A stretch of DNA of 64,000 nucleotides from JACCXG01 sp963785755 (GTDB lineage Bacteria; Acidobacteriota; Vicinamibacteria; Vicinamibacterales; 2-12-FULL-66-21): assembly GCA_963785755.1 (NCBI GenBank), contig CAWAXG010000038.1, positions 1 to 64,000 on the forward strand, in the 5' to 3' direction. Positions 1-8,356 of the stretch are shown one piece after another. Position numbers and translations under genes: made by a program. The notes under the pieces are model-generated. The model had not been told where the DNA came from, did not search any database, and saw only the letters and a program-made list of their open reading frames with translations. Position 1 is the stretch's first letter; each line of letters opens with the position of its first letter.

Positions 1-126
1 GCCGATGCCGCAACATGAGCCCTCGCGCGCGCAATACGTGGTGTCGATTCGGCCGCGCCGAGAGCACAATGACGCTGCAGCGTCGTCGTGACAGTCATCG
101 CAATTTGCGACGTAGGCTGGTTGCCT

Positions 127-1347
127 ATGACCGTCGAAGAAATCACCGCATTTTTTGGAAAGCTAACCGAGGCAATAGCGCGTCGCGATCCCGTCGCGCT
201 TGCGGCTGGCTATAAGGTATGCCGTCCTGCACAGCCCAACAGCGGGCACAGTCATCGGAACGCGTGACATTGAGCGAGTGTATAGGCTCTGGTTTTCGGC
301 GTTCCCCGACCTGAAGTGGGAGATCGACGATATTGTAATTGGCGGCGACAGGGCCGTGTCACTTAACACATTCTCTGGAACGGATCTGGTGGGTTTCTCG
401 GACTGGCCCCTACCGGCAGGGAAATTCGGGTCCACGGCGCATTCCTGCATACGTTCAGGAACGGTTTAATCGTCCACGAGCGCCGCGTCCTTGATTTCAG
501 CGGCGTGCTCTTACAGCTCGCGGGCGAAGTCGGGCCGATGACGGACAGCATCCGAAAATATCGCGAGATGCTCGCGAGAGCGCGTTCCGAACAGGAGTTG
601 AGGATCGCCGCAGACATTCAGCGAGCGTTGCTGCCGCACACGCGGTTTACGAACACACGATTTGAGGTGGCGGCGACGTCGGTGCCATGCCGAGCAATCG
701 GCGGTGATTTTTTCGATTATTTCGACGCCGCAGACGAAATGTTCGCATTTGTGCTCGGCGACGTCGCAGGAAAAGGCCCCCCAGCCGCCCTGCTCACGGC
801 TGTGCTCCAAGGAATCTTCGCGGCAAATGCAGATTCTGGATTTTCCCCCGCGAAGACGATGGGGCTGGTCAACGCCGCCCTTCTGCGCCGGGCAATCGAA
901 TCGCGTTTTGCCACCATTTTTTACGCGATCGTATCGTTCGATGGCTGTTTGACGTACTGCAACGCAGGCCACAATCCGCCGCTTCTTTTCGGACCCAACG
1001 GCTTTCGACGCCGACTTGCGACCGGTGGACTCATCATCGGCGCATTCCAGCAGGCAACGTTTGAGGAAGAGCAGCTGCAACTGGACCCCGGTGACACGCT
1101 AGTGGTTTTCAGCGACGGTGTTTCCGAAGCGATGAACGTTGAGGGGGAGGAGTTCGGAGAGGAGCGTCTTGTTTCGTGCGGTACAGAACAATCGTGAATT
1201 GTCGCCCGATAGGCTTTTGGAGTGCATTCTTGAGACCGTTCAACAGTTCCGCGCCGATTCGAACAAACCGACGATCTGACTGTCTTCATCTTGCGGTATC
1301 TGGGCGCGAACTTGCACAACGAGTCTTCTGCCGCCAACTGCGAGTAA
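127..1347 (+). pseudogene. SnoaL-like domain fused to SpoIIE/RsbU-type PP2C phosphatase, frameshifted
   Basis: The N-terminal part (ATG at 127, then a second frame to about 411) reads as a SnoaL/ester-cyclase-like domain (LWFSAFPDLKWEIDDI). From 412 one frame runs without a stop through the end of that domain into a SpoIIE phosphatase (IAADIQRALLP, GGDFFDYF, LGDVAGKG, NAGHNPP, FSDGVSEA), so the two domains are truly fused. The C-terminus changes frame near 1170 and again near 1268 before ending with DDLTVFILRYLG and a stop at 1345. SpoIIE enzymes dephosphorylate anti-anti-sigma factors. Four frame changes in 1.2 kb mean either decay or indel errors. The metal-binding Asp residues (GDFFD, GDVAGKG, SDGVSEA) are intact. 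Confidence 0.7.
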
Positions 1348-1404
1348 AGATGTCTCGACCGATTTTCAGCCTCGCCAGGGTGCCACTGCCGCACACGAAC
1401 AACA

Positions 1405-1609
1405 ATGGCGAAGCGTGCGCGCAAAGCCCAGCCGACACCACGTGGCGGCACGTACGACGATCACGACGGGTGGACTGCATCGAAAGACCGTCTATTTCGA
1501 CGATGACGAGTGGAAGGCGATCCGCCGCGCCGCGTTCGAGCAGGATCGCCCTTATACCGACTTGATCAGGGAAGCCGTCCGACGTTCGCTGCGGATCCCG
1601 AGGTCCTGA
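1405..1609 (+). pseudogene. ribbon-helix-helix (CopG-like) DNA-binding protein, probable frameshift
   Basis: An ATG at 1405 opens MAKRARKAQPTPRGGTYDDH. The frame then has to change near 1475 to give HRKTVYFDDDEWKAIRRAAF and YTDLIREAVRRSL, which is the beta-strand, helix, helix pattern of RHH/CopG repressors and antitoxins. In one unbroken frame only a GTG at 1415 is available. No toxin gene is recognisable next to it. The small size and the RusA-like gene downstream suggest a phage or plasmid remnant. The family is inferred from the TVYFDDDEWKAIRRAA pattern alone. Confidence 0.4.
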
Positions 1610-1959
1610 AGCGCGGCAAACTGGGCGGATGGGCCGCCTACCGCCCGTCTTTCAGCAGTCAGTCAACGCTTAACCGACTCTCACACGGTTCGGCAGCACC
1701 ATTGCAGCAGCGAACCTGCAAATCCAAGATTTCGAACGTTCATTGGATGAAATTGCCGTTCTGGCGCGGCTTTTTGTGTGCCTACAGGCACAAATCAGAC
1801 GCCGTTGATCGAACGGCGCATTGAGGGCCGCCACGCGAGTCCCATCAGGACAGTCGAAGCGGCGACACACGGGGCTGGTGTGCGGCGATTAACGGCCACG
1901 CCGCGCCGGTGAAGCGTTGATCTGTCGAACGTCCGAACTCGTTACGCGAGGAGATTCCG
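1610..1959. other. intergenic, no supported gene
   Basis: No recognisable coding signal. A 43-codon open stretch on the plus strand ending at 1818 (IQDFERSLDEIAVLARLF) looks protein-like but has no start codon. It may be the tail of a decayed small gene. Confidence 0.4.
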
Positions 1960-2402
1960 TTGCCCAGTCAGTCAAACACAATCGAATGTGAATTGCCGCC
2001 GTTTCAGTCCGACGACAGGGAATGGCGGAAAGCTATCCTGCGGCGTGCTCGGGAGGCGACGGCCACCGACTGGAAGATCGAAGGGTGCTTTGAGGTTATC
2101 CGCTCTTGTATCTGAAGGAAGGCCACGACCATGACAAGTGCGATGTCGATAACCTCTTGAAAGAAATCCTCGACGGTTTGCAGGGTGCGTTCTATTCCAA
2201 GGTGGACGGTAAAAAGCGAGATCACCACCGGGTGATCAAGAACGACAATCGCGTCTGTCGAGTCGTAGTTGAGAAGCACCACCTGCCAGAGCATTACCGG
2301 AGCATGACTCATCCACCAGCTGGGCGGCTGTTGATCCGTCCTTACATCCAGCACGAATGGCCATTAGAGTCGACGAAGCCCGCCAAGGCTATGGTCGGTT
2401 AG
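1960..2402 (+). pseudogene. RusA-like Holliday junction resolvase, one frameshift
   Basis: A TTG start at 1960 is preceded by a good ribosome binding site, GAGGAG at about 1948-1953. The first frame (SDDREWRKAILRRAREA) stops at 2115. Moving one base near 2105 gives LYLKEGHDHDKCDVDNLLKE, then ILDGLQG and a basic tail. The D-x-D-N-L-L-K-x-x-x-D-x-L pattern is the signature of RusA endonucleases, which resolve Holliday junctions and are usually prophage-borne. Restoring one T in the T run at 2106 would join the halves, so a homopolymer sequencing error is plausible. About 147 residues when joined, which fits the family. Confidence 0.5.
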
Positions 2403-2829
2403 CCGCGACGAGCGCCCGCTGCCGCGATACCCGTCAGCGATACTGGTCCGTCGCTCGCGCTCTCCGGCTTAAGTCGAGCCGCCCGATGCGGATGCGGCCA
2501 CAAATCGTGGCTGGTCGTCCCGTGACGCAGGCCGAGTTCGACCGAATTGGCTGCTGGCGCTGACTGGCGGCTCAAACGTAAGTCCTCGCCCTGGCCCGTC
2601 TGGGCAACCGCCTGAGAATCGTTCAGAGTCTCCCCGTGAGGAGGAGACAGATGGACGACGTCGTGCAGCGATTCTATTAGCTTCGCCACACGGCGAACCT
2701 TCAGAGTTTTTGACTCGAATCAGACGATCGCTGTCGCGTGCCCGAATTCCCGGTACGACCGGCCGGACCGAGCACCCCCGTCGACTTGCCCGTTTGGGGT
2801 TGCGTCCGTAAGATACTCACGGCTCTCCA
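2403..2829. other. intergenic, no supported gene
   Basis: Short open frames only. None has a recognisable family or a convincing ribosome binding site. Confidence 0.4.
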
Positions 2830-5488
2830 ATGCCGATGGCGCCAGGCGTCCGCCTCGGTCCCTACGAAGTGACCGTCCTGATCGGCCAGGGCGGCATGGG
2901 CGAGGTCTACCGCGCGACCGACACCAACCTGAAGCGCCAGGTCGCGATCAAAGTGCTGCCGGAACGGTCGCCGCCGACCCCGAGCGCCTCGCCAGATTTC
3001 AGCGAGAAGCGGAAGTCCTCGCCGCCCTGAACCATCCCAACATCGCGCCATCTACGGACTCGAAAGTCCGAGGTATAACGGCGCTCGTCATGGAACTGGT
3101 CGAAGGGCCGACGTCTGCGGATCGGATCGCCCGCGGCCTCATCCCGGTCGACGAGGCGCTGCTGATCGCGAAGCAGATCGCCGAGGCCCTTGAGGCTGCC
3201 CACGAGCAGGGGATCATCCATCGCGATCTCAAGCCCGCGAACATCAAGGTCCGTGACGACGGCACGGTGAAGGTCCTCGATTTCGGCCTCGCCAAGGCGA
3301 TGGAACGATGGGCTTCTTCAGGCGACGTTAGCCACTCACCGACCATTACTTCTCCAGCGATGACGCAGGCGGGCGTCATTCTCGGCACGGCGGCCTACAT
3401 GTCGCCCGAGCAGGCGCGGGGCAAGCCGGTGGATAGACGAACCGACATTTGGGCGTTTGGGTGTGTCCTCTACGAGATGCTCACGGGCCGACGTGCGTTT
3501 GAGGGAGACGATGTGACCGAGACGCTCGCGGCAATCGTCAAAACGGACCCCGATCTCACGCGAGCTCCGGAATCCCTGCGTCGTGTCCTCGCAAATTGTC
3601 TCGACAAGAACCCCAAGACCCGGCTTCGCGACATTGGGGACGTCTGGCGCCTGCAAGAGTCGCCTTCGCCACGCCCTGGGGCTCGGTCTCGCATCGTGGC
3701 GCTCGTCGGGCTTGGTGGCATCGCAACCTTGAACGTGATTCTCTTTCTCTTGTTCCGTCCTGCGAGCATGCCGACCGTAGCAACTCCGGTTCGGTTCGCC
3801 CACGTTCTGGGTGACGCCGAGGAGATCATACCGGGCCCTCAGCTTCTGGCCATATCGAGGGACGGTTCGATGGTCGCGTACACCGCGAGTGGCCGCCTGT
3901 TGATTCGTCGGCTGGACGAGCTCGAGGCCCATCAGGTCAGCGGTTCGGTCGGGCTGAACGCCACCGAGCCGATGTTTTCGCCAGACGGCCGATGGATCGC
4001 GTTTGTGAACGGTCGCGATCAAACGCTCGTGAAAACTCCAATCGACGGCGGCCCCACAGTTGATATCTGCAAGATTTCGCGGGACGGGTTTCGTGGCGGG
4101 GACTGGGGCACCAGTGATCAGATCGTCTACAGCGCCTCCGAGGGGCTCATGAGCGTCTCCGCTCAGGGAGGGGCACCGAGACTTGTTGTGTCGGCCCTCA
4201 AGGAAGAGGCGTTCGACACGCCACGCTTCCTTCCGGATGGGCGCACGCTGCTCTATTCTGCGGTTTCGCGGCTGACGACCGCGTCATTGTGGTCCGATGC
4301 TCGCGTCATGGCAGCTTCACTCGACGGTGTGAGCCCGAAACTGGTCATGGAGCGGGCCTTTGATGCGCGCTACGTACACTCTGGACATCTAATCTACCGC
4401 TTGGGTGCTAGCCTGATGGCTGTCCGATTTGACCCAAAAACAGCCTCGGCCACAGGGGACGCTCGTCCCGTTCTCCAGCAGGTTCGTCGTGGGGTGGGGC
4501 CCTTTTCGGGAACTTCCTACGTTGCCGTGAGCGAAACCGGCACGTTGGCGTACATTCCACCTCACTCCCCGAATCGTCAACCGCGCAGATTGGTCTGGGT
4601 GGATCGCAATGGCCGCGAGGACCCGATTCCCTTGGAGCCTCGCCCGTACACCAATCCCAGAATTGCACCCAACGGTCACGACATTGCTTTCTCGATTCGA
4701 GACGGTGGCGACGATATCTGGATTTGGAACACGAGGAGCAAGCGGCTCAGGCAGTTGACTTCTGACGCGGCCCCGAACTACGTGCCCGCATGGTACTCCG
4801 ACAGTAAGCGAGTCGCGTTCGCGTCGGCTATAGACGGAACCCTGAGGATTTTCTCGCAAGCGGCCGACAGTTCAGGTAGTCCGGAGCCCGTCGCACCTTC
4901 TGCTTCCGGAGCCGAGTTTCCGCTTGAGGTGCTACGAGACGGCCGCATCATGTACGGCGACACCGCAGATATCGGTGTGCTGTCTCCAAATGGGCGGCAT
5001 TGGCTGATCAGGTCGCCTGCGAGAGAGGCGAACGCTGACGTATCGACTGATCAACGATTCATTGCCTACCAATCGGATCGGACAGGCCAGTTCGAAATCT
5101 ATGTGCGTTCTCTTGACAACATCGACGCCGGAGAATGGCCCGTAAGCAGACAGGGTGGGATATCGGCGAGATGGTGGGCTGATGGAAAGGAAATCTTCTA
5201 CTGGCGAGCCAACGGAGCGACGGTATAGGTCATGGCCGCCCGAATCCTTCCGAACGCCACGTTTCAGATGGAAGGGCCGCCACAAGAGCTTTTTAGCGGG
5301 TCGTTTGACGCTCCGGGCTGGGAATGGGACCCATTGTTCGACGTTGCTCCCGACGGACGGTTCCTGATGATGAAAGCTCATGGCACGACAGCTCGGCCGC
5401 AAATCCCATCGTGACCAACTGGTTCGAGGAACTGAGACGGCTCCGTACCGGGAGATTGATTGTAAATCCTCGCCCTGACCCGTGGTGA
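2830..5488 (+). pseudogene. Ser/Thr protein kinase with PD40 (TolB-like) propeller, frameshifted and with an in-frame stop
   Basis: Membrane-anchored kinase of the type common in Acidobacteria. Glycine loop GQGGMGEVYRA, lysine in VAIKVLP, HRD loop HRDLKPANIKV and DFGLAKA are all present. A TM segment (VILFLLF) follows, then a propeller with repeated FSPDGR/FLPDGR/PNGHDIAFS motifs. The first frame (from 2830) breaks near 2962, where one missing A in the GAAACG context explains the shift to frame 3. The frame then runs to a TAG at 5226 and reopens to MAARILPN and GRFLMMKA. It shifts again near 5395 to reach VTNWFEELRRL, the usual family ending. Three lesions suggest a pseudogene unless they are sequencing errors. 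Confidence 0.8.
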
Positions 5489-5608
5489 TCCTCGCCGCCG
5501 AGGCAGAGAGGACGAAGGACTACGCCGTGACGGCGGTCAGCAGGGCGTCCGGGACCGCAGCCTTGTGGACAACCACTGAGCCTTGGTGAGAACTCGCGGC
5601 GGACGCAA
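5489..5608. other. intergenic, nothing recognised
   Basis: No gene or clear hairpin with a T tract seen. Confidence 0.3.
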
Positions 5609-6004
5609 TCAGCTAATCCCCTCGGCGTGCGAAGAGGCTCGCCGCCGTCGGGGGCTCGTCTCCAACTGGCCGTGTGGGGGCGTCGCGCCGCATTTCTCTA
5701 CTTGCAGCTGGCGCGTAGCCCGATAGTGACCCGGACGCGCTGCTCCGGCAGGCGGAGGATGACGTGTCCTCATTCGGTGACGGGGCGTGCGACAGTTCAG
5801 AGACGCGTACCGGAATGTGCCGCACCAAGTTCTGCTCAAGACGGCGCGAGCCCAATATCGCCAGATGGTGAAGACGACACTCTCCACGGGGACTGCTGGA
5901 TTCAGCCTTCGAGCCTGCGCGAGGAGGCTGGGGAAGTCGCGCACCATGTGCTCCGGCAGGGTCACGACAGCCTCGGGATAGTCGCGTAACCCAAGGAACC
6001 ACAA
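5609..6004 (-). CDS. unrecognised ORF, only the N-terminal part looks protein-like
   Basis: From a TTG at 6004 the first 55 or so residues look like real protein (DYPEAVVTLPEHMVRDF, SLLAQARRLNPAVPVESVVF). After this the composition becomes Cys/Arg-rich and non-natural, while another frame gives RRLEQNLVRHIPVRVSELS, so a frameshift near 5840 is likely. No family recognised and no good ribosome binding site. It may be only a fragment. Confidence 0.2.
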   Translation of the reverse strand: MWFLGLRDYPEAVVTLPEHMVRDFPSLLAQARRLNPAVPVESVVFTIWRYWARAVLSRTWCGTFRYASLNCRTPRHRMRTRHPPPAGAARPGHYRATRQLQVEKCGATPPHGQLETSPRRRRASSHAEGIS

Positions 6005-6255
6005 TTTGATGCGGGTCAGGCGCTCTGCATATGGGTACGAGTTTTACTCACTTGTCACTCACCGGAGGCGTCCGCTACGACGCGGGAAGGACGTCTCGCT
6101 TGAAACGTCGCGTTGCGGAAATTTGTAAGACCCCCCTCACGGGATAAGAACCCGGGTCTCCCCCGGAACTCCCCCGCAGCAGCTGTCGGCGGCCGCATAA
6201 GGCCGGGCGGCCTCATTGCGAATCGTGTGGCAGCCTGCACATTGGGGCGAGCACG

Positions 6256-6810
6256 TCACGTCGCCGCCTCGATGTCTCCCGGCACCGTCGACCGGTTCCG
6301 ACTCCCGGAGGGGGATTGAATCTCGAGCATTCGAGACGGCTTTTCCTGAGCCACGGCAGGTCGGCAGGTTGGCGCGGACGGCGGGACTTTTCCGAACACT
6401 GCGCTATTGGACCTGCTCCGTCGGTTGTAATCTGTGGCTGTGGTGCTCATGAGCGGGTGCGGCGACGGCAGATTTTCTCCCGAGAACTCCTTGTCCTCCG
6501 CTTGGACCCTCTCGGGAATGGGATCGGGCTTGCCGCCCTCAGGATACAGGTTGTAGAGCCAAGCGGACACGCCGCCCTTGCTTGGATCGACGCGCGGAGA
6601 TGAGCGCCAGCCCGGCGATCTGCGTCGACCTGATCGGGATCACCGGGCAGCTTGACTTCGATGAACCGGTGCTCGCCATTCACAATCAACCAGAATCGGG
6701 CGGAACAGCTTCTGCCTCCGAGTCGCACTTCGCGGAGGGCGAGCGCGCGCGACGAGAGTTCCAAAACAGACGGAAAGTGCTCCTTGAGCGCGGCCCTGAA
6801 TTCGACCCGT
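6256..6810 (-). pseudogene. fragment of a possible PD-(D/E)XK (VRR-NUC-like) nuclease
   Basis: Reading the minus strand gives EFRAALKEHFPSVLELSSRA, FWLIVNGEHRFIEVKLPGD, then in a second frame QIAGLALISARRSKQ, then in a third VSAWLYNLYPEGGKPDP. The E-V-K strand followed by a Q-containing helix resembles PD-(D/E)XK/VRR-NUC folds, but this is weak. Two frame changes are needed. Together with the RusA-like gene it would fit phage-derived recombination genes. Boundaries are approximate. Confidence 0.25.
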
Positions 6811-7170
6811 CAGGAGAGCCGCCTCTCGCGGGCCACGACGTGAGCCACTTGAACGACCCGTACCAGCCGAGTTCAGGATCAACTCAGTCACGAAGGCTTC
6901 GCCGAAGAAACGCCGCCCAAGCTTCTTTCGATTGCGAATCTTTTCTTCCAGTATGCGTCGCAGGAATGACGACCGGCGCAACGCCCGCGCGTGAGTTTGT
7001 AGGGGTCGCCCCTCCACTGTTGCGTTCGTTGCAGGGGAAGGCGAGCGACTGAATATACCAGGTGCCCGTTTCATACAGAGCCCTGATAGCGGTTCGCCTC
7101 GTGTGATGCAAGAACTTGCAAGCGGTCTACAGGACCTTCCGCCACAACCGACCACGACCGGCCGCCATGC
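6811..7170. other. no supported gene
   Basis: Only short shadow frames in a region with several neighbouring broken genes. Confidence 0.3.
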
Positions 7171-7219
7171 GGGACAGCCGACCTCATTTTACCGAGGTCG
7201 GCTGCGATCTGGCTGTCCC
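7171..7219. repeat. nested GGGACAGCC palindrome
   Basis: GGGACAGCC (7171-7179) pairs with GGCTGTCCC (7211-7219). Inside, AGCCGACCTC (7176-7185) pairs with GAGGTCGGCT (7194-7203) around the loop ATTTTACC. The two stems overlap in the shared GCC/GGC, so alternative folds are possible. The form recalls REP-type palindromes mobilised by TnpA-REP enzymes, but no such gene is in the window. Confidence 0.6.
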
Positions 7220-7462
7220 TTGGCTGTAGCCTCAGGAGCTTGGCGCGAACATCGGATGCGTGAGGGCAACGTCCTTAACAGCAAACGGCCAGCCCGTTGG
7301 CCCTGTGCCAGACTTTTGTGCCGACTGCGATGGGGCAGAGCGGGGGAATTCAGGGCAATCTCGGAGAATCGGCCGATGAGACGATTGCCGGTCGGTGTTC
7401 GGACGAACCGTGCAAAAATCAGCCAATAAATTCGAGATTGAATCCGCCCGTGGAATCAGATT

Positions 7463-7539
7463 TGGTCGGGGCGACTGGATTCGAACCAGCGACCCCCTGC
7501 GCCCAAGGCAGGTGCGCTACCAGGCTGCGCTACGCCCCG
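7463..7539 (-). tRNA. tRNA-Pro(UGG)
   Basis: On the minus strand the acceptor CGGGGCG (7539-7533) pairs with CGCCCCG followed by A and an encoded CCA (end at 7463). The D arm contains GCGCAGCCTGGTAGCGC. The anticodon arm is CCTGC-CTTGGGC-GCAGG, giving anticodon TGG. The T arm contains GGTTCGAATCC. Length is 77 nt. It starts 2 nt after the stop of the GNAT gene on the same strand, so the two may be co-transcribed. Confidence 0.97.
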
Positions 7540-7541
7540 AC

Positions 7542-8057
7542 TCAGCCTGCATTATACCGGCCCTCCCCTACCTGCCGCTCGACGATCACCACGTCCCGCC
7601 ACTCCCCGTCCAGGCGCCCGTGCCGCTCGTAGATGCCGACCTCGCGAAAGCCCAATGATTTCAGCAGCGCGCGGCTTGGCTGGTTCTCCACGAATACCCG
7701 CGAGACCAGCTTCCAGAAGCCGGCTTGCCTGCACGCCTCGATCAGCGCCTCCATCGCCAGCCGGCCCGCTCCGCGGCCGCGGTGCTCGCGGGATGTGTAC
7801 ACGGAGAACTCCGCGACCCCGTCGTAGCACTCGCGCGGGCGGTAGGTTGACGTGCTGGCGAAGGCGATGATGGCGTTGGCGTCTTCGACGACGAGGATTG
7901 GATGGCGGCCGTCGAACCAGCGCTCGATGTCAGCGGGCTCGCGAGGCCGAGTCTCGAACGTCGCGAGGCGATCCGCGATCCCCTCGTTGTAGATCCGCGC
8001 GATGGCCGCGCAGTCGGCGGGAGTTGCGGGGCGTGAGGTCAAGGTCGGTGAAGGCAC
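7542..8057 (-). CDS. GNAT N-acetyltransferase (phosphinothricin acetyltransferase-like)
   Basis: 171 residues with one GNAT fold. The acetyl-CoA loop SREHRGRGAGRLAMEAL is near residue 92, and the C-terminal ENQPSRALLKSLGFREVG block followed by YERHGRLDGEWRDV is typical of the PAT/YncA subfamily. The N-terminus RPATPADCAAIARIYNEGI and the TFETRPRE segment also fit. These enzymes acetylate amino groups of small molecules such as phosphinothricin or methionine sulfone; the substrate here cannot be read from sequence. The gene lies just upstream of tRNA-Pro on the same strand. Confidence 0.88.
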   Translation of the reverse strand: MPSPTLTSRPATPADCAAIARIYNEGIADRLATFETRPREPADIERWFDGRHPILVVEDANAIIAFASTSTYRPRECYDGVAEFSVYTSREHRGRGAGRLAMEALIEACRQAGFWKLVSRVFVENQPSRALLKSLGFREVGIYERHGRLDGEWRDVVIVERQVGEGRYNAG

Positions 8058-8103
8058 CTTGGTCTGTCTGTCGTCACGGCAGGCCTGGGACCTGGGTGGG
8101 CTT

Positions 8104-8222
8104 CGTGATCGGTGATCAGTGATCGGGGATCACGGAGGACTCGCATCGCGGGGTTGTAGCGCAGGCCCGAGCCCCGAAACCACCCCTGACCCGTGATCAC
8201 CGATCCCCGATCACCGATCACG
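8104..8222. repeat. GATC-word inverted repeat, two 32-bp arms
   Basis: The left arm (8104-8135) and the reverse complement of the right arm (8191-8222) agree at most positions. Both are built from 7-bp words, GATCGGT/GATCGGG on the left and GATCACC/GATCCCC on the right. The 55-bp spacer is unique. It lies between the PKD gene and the GNAT gene, both on the minus strand. It could form a long hairpin but no T tract follows. Confidence 0.8.
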
Positions 8223-8356
8223 AAACCGCCCAGATCGCGAGCCCCCAGTCGAGACGCGCACCGACAACAGCGTAACCCAACAAACCGAGGGCGCCGCGGT
8301 CATACGCCGCGACGCCCTCCCTTGCACCGATCGAAGCTGAACTCAGGAGCGTCCCG

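Noticed and set aside
7297..7658. Plus-strand frames reading GATGFEPATPCAQGR and GDWIRTSDPLRPR
   Set aside because: These are the reverse reading of tRNA-Pro, a well-known false gene. The RNA gene explains them.
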